In this document: positions 8,581 through 16,780 of the stretch, in pieces
How positions within the stretch are numbered: the stretch's first letter is position 1
Layout of the letters: every line of letters begins with the position of its first letter
Origin: a virus
DNA length: 64,000 nt
Virus record (IMG/VR): IMGVR_UViG_3300034760_000060
Coordinates: 1 to 64,000 of that record
Reading direction: 5' to 3' (one strand)
Made by a program: the position numbers and the translations under genes
Notes under the pieces: model-generated
The model's input: the letters and a program-made list of their open reading frames with translations, nothing else
The model's database searches: none
What the model was told of the DNA's origin: nothing

Positions 8581-9275
8581 TTCACCGTGGCGATCAGGGC
8601 GACGAGATCCAGGTCCGAAGCACCTGGGATCGAGTAATACCCGTTCACGTGTGCGCGGTGCACAGCCTCGGCGATGGCGAGCTCGCGCGCGGCAACCGCG
8701 TATTCGGTGCGATATGCCTCATGGCCTGCGCGGTGCGCGTCCGCAATCGCAATGAGATGGTCGTCCTTGCGCACTACCTGGCCGACGTCGATTGCGTGGC
8801 GCAGCGCCGCATCGGCAACGGCTTTCACTTGGGTTTCGGTAATAGTCAGGCAACCACGCCGGCCAGATGCATCGATGGCGGCCATCGCTTCGCCCCAATC
8901 CATCTGCGATTCCGGATAAACCGGCGCTGGCGATGGCCAGTAACAGTCATAGAGCGAGGTTTCGCTGCGGCACATCGATGTCGCCACCCACTCCATGCCG
9001 GTCGGCGTGACTAGCGTATCGCCCACGAACACCGGCTTGCCGTCGATGATGTCGAGCGGGGTCATGACAAGATGTGTGTCGTCGTGCGCACCATTGGTGC
9101 CGCCGGCATTCCAGCCCATCACTTCCTGTGTGCTGTTGCCAATGATGCCGATGATTGAAAGGACGTGCTTGCGATCCCACGTCAGAATTTCGACTGTCTC
9201 GCCGTTGACGCAGCAGAAGGGAGCGCCGGCACGTGCGTGCTCGATGCTGAAAGGGCGAGTGTGTTCTGGTTTCAT
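8577..9275 (-). CDS. Hypothetical phage protein
   Basis: 232 residues from the ATG at 9275, which has a GAGG site at good distance; an ATG three codons earlier (9284) sits too close to that site. The start KPEHTRPFSIEHARAGAPF matches a recurrent phage accessory protein whose N-terminal half is strand-rich and of unknown function (text like AGAPxCxxNGE and LTWDRK). The C-terminal half is helical. No catalytic motif found. Confidence 0.6.
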   Translation of the reverse strand: MKPEHTRPFSIEHARAGAPFCCVNGETVEILTWDRKHVLSIIGIIGNSTQEVMGWNAGGTNGAHDDTHLVMTPLDIIDGKPVFVGDTLVTPTGMEWVATSMCRSETSLYDCYWPSPAPVYPESQMDWGEAMAAIDASGRRGCLTITETQVKAVADAALRHAIDVGQVVRKDDHLIAIADAHRAGHEAYRTEYAVAARELAIAEAVHRAHVNGYYSIPGASDLDLVALIATVK

Positions 9276-9286
9276 ATCGTTCATCC

Positions 9287-9757
9287 TCAAGACTTCGTGC
9301 CGCGCGGCGGCGGTTCGTGAAACTCGACGCCATGCTGGCCGCCGAATGCGTGTACCTGGTCCAAGTGCTGGGCAAAGCCCTTGATCGTCAGATCGGTGGT
9401 GCTGCCGACTAAGATGCGGCTGCCGTCCGGGCCGAAGTCCCATTTGCGGTAGTCTTCGCGCCGGCACAGCTCCGGGTCATACTCATCTGGCAAAAATTCC
9501 TTCTTGAAGTGCTCATGCCACACCTCGGCGCTGTACTGCCGCTGCCCAACCCATACCTGCTCTGCGATGTCTTTGAGCGGCCCGACCCAAAGTAGGGCGT
9601 TCTGGTCCAGCTTCCGGGTCTTTACCTCTTCGCCCAGGCGGAACTCCAACGGCTTCTTTTCATCCAGCGGCGCGTTGCGCAGCACCGCTATCGCGCGCTC
9701 CACCTGCTCCGCTTTACGCAGGAGCACCTTGCGCACTTCGAACTTGGGGCGCGTCAT
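9287..9757 (-). CDS. ninB: NinB-type recombination protein
   Basis: 156 residues of the NinB/Orf family, ssDNA-binding mediator proteins that replace RecFOR functions in lambdoid recombination. Family traits visible: an R/K-rich start with paired helices (QVERAIAVLRNAPLDEKKPLEF), the central RKLDQNALLWVGPLKDIAEQVW (QN...LW motif), and the C-terminal GSTTDLTIKGFAQHLDQVHAFGGQHGV. It sits in the same leftward operon as RecT and the YqaJ exonuclease, consistent with a joint recombination role. Confidence 0.85.
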   Translation of the reverse strand: MTRPKFEVRKVLLRKAEQVERAIAVLRNAPLDEKKPLEFRLGEEVKTRKLDQNALLWVGPLKDIAEQVWVGQRQYSAEVWHEHFKKEFLPDEYDPELCRREDYRKWDFGPDGSRILVGSTTDLTIKGFAQHLDQVHAFGGQHGVEFHEPPPRGTKS

Positions 9758-10053
9758 GGCGGCGCCCCGGCTGGCCGATTGAACGCATTGATCGCCTCCT
9801 TCGACGCGCCTGGCAACAGACGAATCTTTATTGGGCCATTTCGTCCGTCGCCATCCATCACGGCATGCATTTCGCGCTTATCTTTGGCGTTCAGATTGCG
9901 CCACTTGGAGACGTAGCAGTCGCCGTGCCAGATAGCCTGCGGACCATCCGCCTGGCTTGGGCCAAAGGAAAACCCGCGCTCGCGCAGCCATTCTTCTGCG
10001 GCGCGCGATGCCGCGAACTCCCCCTGGTTATTGAAAGTGATGACGTCGCTCAT
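9754..10053 (-). CDS. Hypothetical protein
   Basis: 99 residues from the ATG at 10053, which overlaps the upstream stop; the longer frame upstream is an Arg-rich artefact. The text ASRAAEEWLRERGFSFGPSQ is a short helix followed by DGPQAIWHGDCYVSKWRNL, a pattern I know only from uncharacterised phage proteins. Located immediately upstream of ninB with a 4-bp overlap. Confidence 0.6.
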   Translation of the reverse strand: MSDVITFNNQGEFAASRAAEEWLRERGFSFGPSQADGPQAIWHGDCYVSKWRNLNAKDKREMHAVMDGDGRNGPIKIRLLPGASKEAINAFNRPAGAPP

Positions 10054-10787
10054 GCAGGTACCGCCTCGGCAGCCAGCAACGCGTTCATGACCAGCGCCTC
10101 GGCGTGGTCGCGCTCGACACGGGCGGCGTCGTACTGCTCGATGCCCCAGGCCAGCGCGTACATGCACCAGACCATGCTGAAGGTGTAGTCCTTCATGCGG
10201 TGCTCCCACAGGTCTTCAAAGTGCCAGCTGTCGCGCGACCCGCTGCTGTCGCGATCCCGATAGCTGAACTCGTGAGCGGCCCATAGTGCGCGCTCAACAC
10301 CGCCATCCTCCAGCGCACCGAAAACTTCATCATCAACTGCCTCCCAAAGGGCGCGGCGGCCGTCGGCGTCCAGTGAGTCTTCCAATTTGGCGCTGCGCAT
10401 CCAGCGGACGCGGTACTGGTTGATCACGCGGCGGAACTCGGCTTCGTCGTATTCCATTGCCTTGCCGCCATCACGGCCACCGTCCACCGCAATAAGCTTC
10501 TCGGTCCAATACCCGGGATTGATGGCGAGGCGCCGGCCACACTGACGGTTGTATTCCCGATCGGTGCGGAAGAACTCGAACATGTCCGTCGTGCGTTGGA
10601 ACACGTAAGTGCCCATGTCGCCGGTGTAGCAGAGAACGCCCGGCCAGGTGATCAAGTCGAAGTGCATGTTGCCTGTGCCTGGCTGCTTAAAGCGGATGTG
10701 ACGATTCACACCGTCGTCGCGGATCACGGTCATCGTGTGCTGGGCGACGTCGCGCAGGAAGCGCTCCTGGGTGCATTCGTGGCTCAT
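10050..10787 (-). CDS. Conserved phage protein of unknown function
   Basis: 245 residues. The N-terminal 80 residues, including FDLITWPGVLCYTGDMGTYVF and RTTDMFEFFR (short parts quoted), match a protein widely present in lambdoid early regions of proteobacterial phages, without known activity. The second half is acidic and helical and ends in a C-terminal helix (MYALAWGIEQYDAARVERDH). It lies between the KTSC protein and ninB, so a link to recombination or DNA handling is possible but not shown. Confidence 0.7.
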   Translation of the reverse strand: MSHECTQERFLRDVAQHTMTVIRDDGVNRHIRFKQPGTGNMHFDLITWPGVLCYTGDMGTYVFQRTTDMFEFFRTDREYNRQCGRRLAINPGYWTEKLIAVDGGRDGGKAMEYDEAEFRRVINQYRVRWMRSAKLEDSLDADGRRALWEAVDDEVFGALEDGGVERALWAAHEFSYRDRDSSGSRDSWHFEDLWEHRMKDYTFSMVWCMYALAWGIEQYDAARVERDHAEALVMNALLAAEAVPA

Positions 10788-11083
10788 GCCGCATTCCCGT
10801 CTACCGCCGGCGATGACTTAAGCACGCCCATGTTCTTGCACGGGTATTTGTCGCCGAACGGCTTGATGTGCTTGTAGAAGTGCTTGCCGACTGATTCAGC
10901 ACCGGCAAACGCAGCGTAGTCGTCAGCCGAAAAATTCGCGTACTGGTACACGTTGCCCGGCGCGCCCTTGTGGAAGAATTGCACGGCTAACGTGTTCGTT
11001 TCGGTGCAAAAACCGATAGCCGCGATCTGCGACGAGGTGACAGGCGTCAGGGTGATGCGTGGTGCTTGCGCGACGATGCTCAT
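10784..11083 (-). CDS. KTSC-domain protein
   Basis: 99 residues. The segment SSQIAAIGFCTETNTLAVQF followed by YQYANFSADDYAAFAGAESVG and HFYKHIKP fits the KTSC domain, a small fold named from lysyl-tRNA synthetase C-terminal fusions and common in phage accessory genes. The biochemical role is unknown. Its stop overlaps the next start by 4 bp. Confidence 0.8.
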   Translation of the reverse strand: MSIVAQAPRITLTPVTSSQIAAIGFCTETNTLAVQFFHKGAPGNVYQYANFSADDYAAFAGAESVGKHFYKHIKPFGDKYPCKNMGVLKSSPAVDGNAA

Positions 11084-11110
11084 GGGTTTCTCCAGGTGGT
11101 GGGGTAGGGG

Positions 11111-12799
11111 TTATGCAGCGCAGGCCAGTGCGCCGGCACGCGCGTCCGCGATGAAGCGCTCGAGCCGGGGAATCAACTCGCCGACTTCCATGTCGTGCTC
11201 GGCGCCAAACGCCACGATGTCGTCATCGGTCATGCCGGTGTCGACCACGGCGTCAATAATTTCGGTCGCCGGGCGCGGTGCTGGCGGCCAAGCTGCGGCC
11301 GGGGTCAATCGGACCTTCGGCACGGTGGCGCGCGGGGCAGGCTCGGGCTCCACCTGCTGGACCGGCTCGGCACTTGCCAAGGCAGCCTGGGCGGCGGCAA
11401 TGCGGGCTTGCTCGGCTGCCGCGGCGGCCTTCTGGCGCTCAACCTCGGCTTTAGCGGCTGCCGTCTCGGCCTTGGCACGCTCTTCGGCGGCGATGCGCGC
11501 ACGCAGCTCTTCAGCCTTCTGCGCTTCGGCACGCTGGTGATCGGCGATGCGGGTCGTCACCACCAGCTGGAAGTCGTCCATGGGCTTGGCGATGATCTGC
11601 TGCAGGTCCATCAGGAGGAACTTGTGAGCGCCGGCGTGCTCCGCGCACCAAGCTTGCTTCGCCCGGTAGTCGGCGGCCGTGGTGTTGGTGGCGATCTTGG
11701 CGCCGGCCAGCAATGTGTCAACCGCATCGTGCAGGCTGGCCAGTGTCCGCTTGTTCTTCATGGCGCCGGCGAAGTCCGGGGCGGCAGCGAACAGGCGGAT
11801 CGGGCGGATCTCGGCTTCCAGCACTGCGACGTGCTCGGAATAGGCCAGCTTGGCTTCGGCTAGGATCGTTTCCTTGATCTCGGTCTTGCGCTTCGTGACC
11901 AGCTTTTCCAGCATCAGGCGCTTGGCGCGCAGCTGGTCCTTGACCAAGTCGATCGTGCGCATCAGGTCGTCAATGCTGGCGGTCTGCGCAATGGCGGCCG
12001 ACTTGGTCGCTTCCAGGTTGTTTTCGGCAGCAGCGCAGAACTTGACGGTCGCCTCGGCGTTGGCGAAGTCCTCATCGCTTTGCAGATCGATCTTGATGTT
12101 GGCGATGAAGCGCTCGGCCGCCGCTTTGAACGTCGGCAGGTTGCTATTCGCTACCTCGCCGCGAATATGAACGACCAGAGCAGGGAGGGCCATGATTGCG
12201 TCGGCCTGCGGCTTCTCCGCCAGCTGGCGCGGGACGTACTCGGCCATGTCCTTCGCGAACTGCTCCCAGCCAGCACGTATCCGCTCGAACCATACTGTGT
12301 CCGGATACACCCACATGTAGACCATGTTCTCGGCGGTGCCGTCGGATACGACGAACAGCAGTTTCTCGGCGCCGGTCACCATTAGGATCTGCTGGCACTG
12401 TGGCATATGCTCTTCCGGCAAAGTCTCAGCACTCACGCTGGCCGCCAGCGCCGCTGCCCACTGCTTGTGTTCAAAAGCAATTAATTGGCTTAGCGTCAGC
12501 CCGTCGCATGAGGCGGACAGGCGGCCGTCCGAACAGGTTACGGGATAGAGGTCGTCCTGAATGATGGCTTCAATAAGCGGACGCGCGGCTGCCTCGACCT
12601 CGTGACCGTAGTCCAAGACGTTGAACTGAACCCAATCAGAAAATTCTTTTGCCAAGCCGGTCGATTTCATCGCCAGCAACTCATTTCGGCTAACCGTCTT
12701 CGACAGACCCAGCATTGCTGCCGCCTCACTGGCGCCGTTGTGATCGAGGCGAAACTGATGCCAAGCGTTAGTGCCCTGAACTAATTGATGAATTTCCAT
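11111..12799 (-). CDS. YqaJ-type viral exonuclease with long C-terminal coiled coil
   Basis: 562 residues from the ATG at 12799, preceded by AGGGGCA. The first 200 residues are a lambda-exonuclease-like YqaJ domain: GASEAAAMLG (22-31), Glu67 in YGHEVEAAARP, Asp99 and the E-x-K pair Glu110/Lys112 (SCDG ... FEHKQ), the PD-(D/E)XK catalytic set. It would chew 5' ends so that the neighbouring RecT can anneal strands. The rest is a long Ala/Glu/Lys coiled coil (about 270-480) and a Pro-rich linker; that tail is much longer than in stand-alone exonucleases (about 200-300 residues) and has no function I recognise. Confidence 0.85.
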   Translation of the reverse strand: MEIHQLVQGTNAWHQFRLDHNGASEAAAMLGLSKTVSRNELLAMKSTGLAKEFSDWVQFNVLDYGHEVEAAARPLIEAIIQDDLYPVTCSDGRLSASCDGLTLSQLIAFEHKQWAAALAASVSAETLPEEHMPQCQQILMVTGAEKLLFVVSDGTAENMVYMWVYPDTVWFERIRAGWEQFAKDMAEYVPRQLAEKPQADAIMALPALVVHIRGEVANSNLPTFKAAAERFIANIKIDLQSDEDFANAEATVKFCAAAENNLEATKSAAIAQTASIDDLMRTIDLVKDQLRAKRLMLEKLVTKRKTEIKETILAEAKLAYSEHVAVLEAEIRPIRLFAAAPDFAGAMKNKRTLASLHDAVDTLLAGAKIATNTTAADYRAKQAWCAEHAGAHKFLLMDLQQIIAKPMDDFQLVVTTRIADHQRAEAQKAEELRARIAAEERAKAETAAAKAEVERQKAAAAAEQARIAAAQAALASAEPVQQVEPEPAPRATVPKVRLTPAAAWPPAPRPATEIIDAVVDTGMTDDDIVAFGAEHDMEVGELIPRLERFIADARAGALACAA

Positions 12800-12800
12800 A

Positions 12801-13280
12801 TTATTTGCCCCTGTTGTTTTCGAGATAGCCATGCTTCACTTCAGCCTCTTTCCGAGCCGCCACTGCCGCATCAAACGTTTTAAAATGTCCGACGTAGAGG
12901 CTTGCGCAGCTGACGGAATAACCATTTTTATGATTGGTGACCCCGGCAACTCCTGTTCGATTGTTTTTTGCGATGCGGCGGTTTCTTTGATTGCCGGAAA
13001 GCGTCGTTATCCGTAGATTCGCTAACCGGTTATTAAGTCCGTCTCCATCAAGGTGATCGATACACATGCCATCAGGGATGGCGCCGTTGACCATCTCCCA
13101 AATGACTCGGTGCGTGTAGTGCCGCTTGTGGAACAAGACGAATGACCTGTAGCGTCCGTCGTGTTTTACTGATCCGACTTCTTGGCCCACCGCTGTTTTT
13201 GGCCCTGGCCGTTTCACCTTCCATGACAAAACCCCTGTGATTTCGTCGTAGCGCAAAAACGCATTCCAATCTGTACTCAT
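12801..13280 (-). CDS. HNH endonuclease with AP2-like tail
   Basis: 159 residues. HNH_3-type core: THRVIWEMVNGAIPDGM then CIDHLDGDGLNNRLANLR (His/Asn/Asn set), followed by NQRNR and an AP2-like DNA-binding tail (GVTNHKNGYSVSCASLYVG). Such genes are free-standing homing endonucleases that spread between phages. It sits between recT and the exonuclease gene, two genes that usually adjoin, which supports a secondary insertion. Start at 13280 overlaps the recT stop by one base (TGATG). Confidence 0.88.
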   Translation of the reverse strand: MSTDWNAFLRYDEITGVLSWKVKRPGPKTAVGQEVGSVKHDGRYRSFVLFHKRHYTHRVIWEMVNGAIPDGMCIDHLDGDGLNNRLANLRITTLSGNQRNRRIAKNNRTGVAGVTNHKNGYSVSCASLYVGHFKTFDAAVAARKEAEVKHGYLENNRGK

Positions 13281-14236
13281 CAATCGCTCTCACGAGTCCA
13301 AGAGTGGATTGTTAAGCGCTGATCTTCGGTGAGTTGGTCCCGCGTCTGAATCATGGCAATCACCTCGTCGGGGCTCTTCCCAGACAGGATCAAATTGCGC
13401 CACCCAGCCTTCTTTGCCGCGAAGGCTTCGTCGGACAGCACTTGCAACTGCTGGCGACCGCCGGCTTGGCTGCCTTGCTGGCCTTTTTCGAGTACTTCGC
13501 TGCCGTCTTCCTGCTCGGTGACGATCACGACCTCGCCGTCGAAGGTGAAGTCTTTGCCGGCGTCGACGGCCTGGGCCACCTCCATCGCGCGGATCACCTC
13601 GATCGATTTCGGCATGTACTTGAGCACCTGCAGCAGCACAACCTTGCGGGCGTACATTTCCATGTTCTGGCCGTTGTTGGTGAGCGCGTAGTGGCTACCG
13701 CCGACCTTGTTGTATTTGTTCAGGTGGCGCACCGCGCGGTCCATCGTCCAGACCTCGATGACCGGGTACTGGCTGCCTTGAACGCGACCGATGGCGTACA
13801 CGTGGGTAATGCTTTGCCAGTCGTCTGCGTCGCTTTCTGGCTGGTGCTTCACGAACGGGTTATCGCCCAGCGCCCAGTCAAACTTATCGCCGCGGTAGAC
13901 AGCGCCGGTCCAGACAGTGGCACGGCCGGCGCGGGATACCAGATCGACCAAGCCTTGCCAGCCGGGCACGAACGTCGCCTTGCCCTTGTACGGGACCAGG
14001 TAGCCCTGTCCGCCCACACCGATCTCCAGGCCCAGCTGCGCAGCGATGACCACTGAGGCGAAAATGCTGTGCATGTCGCACTTTTGAAGCGCCGCGTTCT
14101 GGCTGAATGACGTCATGGTCAAGCGCACCATACGGTCGGCCGTGATGTGCTTTGGCAGAGCGAGGGCGATCTGGCCCTTGTACTGCTCCATGAAATCGTT
14201 GAGGCGCTTGGCCGGGCTAACTGCTACTTGATTCAT
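13280..14236 (-). CDS. recT: RecT-family single-strand annealing protein
   Basis: 318 residues. Conserved RecT features: ALPKHITADRMVRLTMTSF near the N-terminus, then FASVVIAAQLGLEIG, GQGYLVPYKGKATFVPGWQG and the C-terminal ARKVVLLQVLKYMPKS. It binds ssDNA and pairs homologous strands, working with a 5'-3' exonuclease, here the YqaJ protein two genes downstream. The ATG at 14236 has GGAG at 7 bp; a longer upstream frame is not preceded by a site. The C-terminus is Gln-rich. Confidence 0.93.
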   Translation of the reverse strand: MNQVAVSPAKRLNDFMEQYKGQIALALPKHITADRMVRLTMTSFSQNAALQKCDMHSIFASVVIAAQLGLEIGVGGQGYLVPYKGKATFVPGWQGLVDLVSRAGRATVWTGAVYRGDKFDWALGDNPFVKHQPESDADDWQSITHVYAIGRVQGSQYPVIEVWTMDRAVRHLNKYNKVGGSHYALTNNGQNMEMYARKVVLLQVLKYMPKSIEVIRAMEVAQAVDAGKDFTFDGEVVIVTEQEDGSEVLEKGQQGSQAGGRQQLQVLSDEAFAAKKAGWRNLILSGKSPDEVIAMIQTRDQLTEDQRLTIHSWTRESD

Positions 14237-14247
14237 TGCGTTCTCCG

Positions 14248-14340
14248 TTACAGGTTGATGTATTTGATCGCCAGGATCAGCGCGTCGTCGCGCCGGAATC
14301 CCCAGCTGCGCCACTGCTGGTACTTCCGCAGCAGCTTCAT
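14248..14340 (-). CDS. Very small basic protein
   Basis: 30 residues, start KLLRKYQQWRSWGFRRDDAL. The ATG overlaps the upstream stop (ATGA), and the stop lies 11 bp before recT's start. Basic, amphipathic helix; similar tiny coupled genes are common in phage early operons. Too short for the usual gene finders; supported by coupling only. Confidence 0.5.
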   Translation of the reverse strand: MKLLRKYQQWRSWGFRRDDALILAIKYINL

Positions 14341-14483
14341 TTCGTTTCGGTCGTCGCCGGCGTCGTGTCGGGCTCGTCGTTGTGCGCCAGGCTGTAGGCT
14401 GCAATGACCAGCAGCACGATCGCCATGTCGGTCGCCAGGCGACCAAAGCGCCGGATCAGGTAGAACTCGCGCAGCCTTCTCAT
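14337..14483 (-). CDS. Small single-pass membrane protein
   Basis: 48 residues with a basic N-terminus (RRLREFYLIRRFGR), one hydrophobic segment (DMAIVLLVIAAYSLA, about 18-33) and an acidic Thr-rich tail. ATGA overlaps at both ends place it firmly in the operon. Function unknown. Confidence 0.55.
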   Translation of the reverse strand: MRRLREFYLIRRFGRLATDMAIVLLVIAAYSLAHNDEPDTTPATTETK

Positions 14484-14587
14484 GGCAGCATCCAGGCGAC
14501 AAAGTCGGACAAGGCTTGCGCCATGGAGATCAGCAGCAGGGCAGCGATGGCGTTCCGGGCCGGGTGCTTCGTTGTGTAGCGGCTCAT
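14480..14587 (-). CDS. Small hydrophobic protein
   Basis: 35 residues, TKHPARNAIAALLLISMAQA then a Trp-containing end, predicted as one membrane helix. The start at 14587 overlaps the stop of the upstream gene and its own stop overlaps the next start. Two tiny membrane proteins in tandem suggest a shared membrane role, unproven. Confidence 0.5.
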   Translation of the reverse strand: MSRYTTKHPARNAIAALLLISMAQALSDFVAWMLP

Positions 14588-14901
14588 GGCTTGTGCTTTC
14601 CGTTGCCGTAACACTTCCAGCATTGGCTGTCGCTGCCGTGGTAAGGCCCCTGAGAGTAGATGCGTCCACGGCCGCTGCATGTGTTGCAGTGGACAAGCTC
14701 GCGCTCGGCCTTCAGAGCAGCCTTGGTTTCTGACAGCTCGCCGATCAGCGGGTTCTCAGGCTGGTAAAAGGCCATGCCGTAGTTTTCGTGGGCGCTCTCG
14801 ACGTTCGCGGCGATGGTGGCAATCTGCTCGCTTGTGGCTTCGATGCCAGCCTCATCCAGCGCCTCGCTGACTACCTCATTCCAGAAATCAGCGGCGCTCA
14901 T
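14584..14901 (-). CDS. Hypothetical protein with C-terminal zinc knuckle
   Basis: 105 residues from the ATG at 14901 (ATGA with the upstream stop). The first 70 residues are helical and acidic (SAADFWNEVVSEALDEAG), the end has CNTCSGRGRIY and CWKCYGNGKHK, a DnaJ-like CxxCxGxG pair that probably binds one zinc. No assigned function. Confidence 0.6.
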   Translation of the reverse strand: MSAADFWNEVVSEALDEAGIEATSEQIATIAANVESAHENYGMAFYQPENPLIGELSETKAALKAERELVHCNTCSGRGRIYSQGPYHGSDSQCWKCYGNGKHKP

Positions 14902-15902
14902 GGCGCGGCCTTGGCTGCGAGAATGGCGGCGTCGATGGCCTTGTCGAGTTCGTCGGCGACGATGTTGCCGCACGCATCAAGGATCGGAAACTGGTCGAAT
15001 TGCGGACCGCACACACGCAGCCAGCGATACCGCGCCGCATCGAGCTTGTCCTGCTCGCTCGGGCCGGCCGGCTGGACGGGCGCGGCGAGCCAGCCATTAC
15101 GGAATACCTGCCAATCGTGGTCCACCATCTTGTCCAAGAACTCGGGATTGGCGTCATCGTGCGAAATCAGCTTTTTCAGGAAAAGGTCGGGCATCAAGCC
15201 GCGAACGGGACAGTTGCGAACTGTAGCCTCAAAGGCTGCAATCGCGCGTAGCTCGCTCGGCGCTGCCTGCTGCACCGGGGCGGGGGCGGTAGTAGGGCGA
15301 GGCGTTGGATGCTCCTGCCCGTCATGAGCCATGATCAGGCCCAATTGGACGATTGCCCTGTCGATGCGAGTGCGTTGCGCCGCCACATCGATATCACGGG
15401 TTCCAACGTCGCCGAAGTTCGGACGAATGGCGTTCAGCAGGTTTATCAGCTCGGCGGTCAGTTCGGTAGGCGCTGGCAAGCCGCCCATTCCCACCACCAC
15501 AGGCGCGGCGATGGACTTGAGGGCGCGAATGCGCTTGCCGATGATTCGACATAAGCCGCCTTGACGCAAAGGCAAGTACTCTTTGCTGGTCGAGTCTGCT
15601 ACGGCAGCCGCTTCCTCCAGTGCCGCATCCCTTGCCGCGCTCGGCATGCCCGGCACCGCGACCGTGCGCTGGTAGCCGTCAGGGCCGGGGGCGATGGCTG
15701 CGCTCCAGGCGGGGGCGTGGGGTGCGGTGGCGAGCTTGCGCAGCGATGTAGCCATTTGCCACGCGAAGTCTCCAGCGAGAGCGTTGCGGCCAAAGTCGCC
15801 CCGGATGTAGCTGTGATAGGTGCGGTCCGTGAAGTTTGCCTCCATAAACGAAACGAGGTATTCGCGCGCTTCGTCGATCGTCATCTTTTTCTGTTCGTTC
15901 AT
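14898..15902 (-). CDS. Hypothetical phage protein
   Basis: 334 residues, preceded by AGGGA before the ATG at 15902. Helical modules separated by Pro/Ala-rich linkers; the C-terminus (QDKLDAARYRWLRV ... LDKAIDAAILAAK) is a recurrent ending of uncharacterised phage early proteins. No enzymatic motif is visible. It lies upstream of the zinc-knuckle gene with a 4-bp overlap. Confidence 0.6.
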   Translation of the reverse strand: MNEQKKMTIDEAREYLVSFMEANFTDRTYHSYIRGDFGRNALAGDFAWQMATSLRKLATAPHAPAWSAAIAPGPDGYQRTVAVPGMPSAARDAALEEAAAVADSTSKEYLPLRQGGLCRIIGKRIRALKSIAAPVVVGMGGLPAPTELTAELINLLNAIRPNFGDVGTRDIDVAAQRTRIDRAIVQLGLIMAHDGQEHPTPRPTTAPAPVQQAAPSELRAIAAFEATVRNCPVRGLMPDLFLKKLISHDDANPEFLDKMVDHDWQVFRNGWLAAPVQPAGPSEQDKLDAARYRWLRVCGPQFDQFPILDACGNIVADELDKAIDAAILAAKAAP

Positions 15903-15917
15903 CGTGATTCCCTGTGG

Positions 15918-16106
15918 TTATTTCGTTTGAGTGCCGAGCGCAGTACGGCTTTGCGCCATCAGCGTGTTGCGCATGTGCGCATCTACTGGTTCGCCGCATG
16001 CCCAGCAAGGTTGCTTGGCACTCAGCCACTCAATGCGCTCCCGGTGGTTGGCGATGTTTTCTGCATCGCGGCTCGCTTGTATTGCCTTCGCCATTTCGCT
16101 TGCCAT
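15918..16106 (-). CDS. Hypothetical small CxxC protein
   Basis: 62 residues with a helical start (EMAKAIQASRDAENIANHRERIEW) and PCWACGEPVDAH, a possible zinc site with the later His. The ribosome site before the ATG is weak, so expression is less certain than for its neighbours. It is the first gene downstream of the HNH gene and a strong dyad. Confidence 0.5.
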   Translation of the reverse strand: MASEMAKAIQASRDAENIANHRERIEWLSAKQPCWACGEPVDAHMRNTLMAQSRTALGTQTK

Positions 16107-16160
16107 GATCAGCTTTCAGTAAGTGCGCCAGGCGGCGCGGTTATTGGTGGGCGGTGCATT

Positions 16161-16237
16161 CACCACACGGCTGCCGACTGAATAATCCCGACGCTCGTCG
16201 GATGCCATTCGTCGGGCCAATCAGCAGCCGTGTGGTG
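16161..16237. repeat. Long inverted repeat (cruciform/hairpin)
   Basis: CACCACACGGCTGC (16161-16174) is perfectly complementary to GCAGCCGTGTGGTG (16224-16237). The 49-bp interior holds a smaller dyad, CGACG/CGTCG, and CCCGAC/GTCGGG. There is no T run, so it is not an ordinary terminator. It lies just after the stop of the HNH gene at 16244-16726. Confidence 0.8.
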
Positions 16238-16243
16238 GCTGGA

Positions 16244-16726
16244 TTACCCAGCCCTAGCAAATTCGCCGTGGTACTGCTTTGATGCTTTTTCATAAGCTAC
16301 TTTTGCTGCCTCAAATTCGACAAAGTAGCCAAGGAACTTCTTTTTTCCGTCAACGTGAATTTGCGCATTCCACTTGCCCTCGCGCGCTGCCCAGCTCACT
16401 CCCTTGGTTCTGGATTTGCTGTCACTGCGTGGCGCTGCATTCATTCGATTCTGCGAAGCTGTCACGGCTCTGAGATTTGCTATTCGGTTATCCGCACGGT
16501 TTCCATTAATATGGTCAATAATCTCCGGCAGTCCCCCATGCGTCAGAAGCCATGCAAGCCGATGCGCCTTGATCGTCTTTCCGGCGATCCCGAGGTGCAC
16601 ATACCCCTCCTGACTAACGTGACCTGCATGGGCCCCAACCCGAATCCCAGCGCGTGGCTTGATCCAGGTAAAAGCGCCTGTTATCGGGTCGTAAGACAGT
16701 CGCGGCTTGATTTTTTCGATATCCAT
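16244..16726 (-). CDS. HNH endonuclease with AP2-like tail
   Basis: 160 residues. HNH_3 core: KAHRLAWLLTHGGLPEIID then HINGNRADNRIANLRAVT (catalytic His and Asn residues), SQNRMN, and an AP2-like tail (GVSWAAREGKWNAQIHVDGK) that would bind target DNA. It is a second, divergent copy of the type at 12801-13280. Start at 16726 with GAGG at 7 bp. It stands apart from the packed operon: dyads at 16161-16237 and 16750-16780 flank it, as expected for a mobile insertion or a separately controlled unit. Confidence 0.88.
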   Translation of the reverse strand: MDIEKIKPRLSYDPITGAFTWIKPRAGIRVGAHAGHVSQEGYVHLGIAGKTIKAHRLAWLLTHGGLPEIIDHINGNRADNRIANLRAVTASQNRMNAAPRSDSKSRTKGVSWAAREGKWNAQIHVDGKKKFLGYFVEFEAAKVAYEKASKQYHGEFARAG

Positions 16727-16749
16727 TTGTCGCCTCAAATTTGGTACAA

Positions 16750-16780
16750 GCCTCACCGGCAAGAGTTGCGCCGGTGAGGC
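16750..16780. repeat. Perfect 11-bp hairpin upstream of HNH gene
   Basis: GCCTCACCGGC (16750-16760) pairs with GCCGGTGAGGC (16770-16780) around a 9-nt loop. On the minus strand it would form in the leader of the HNH mRNA, 23 nt before the start codon. No T run follows in either direction. Confidence 0.75.
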
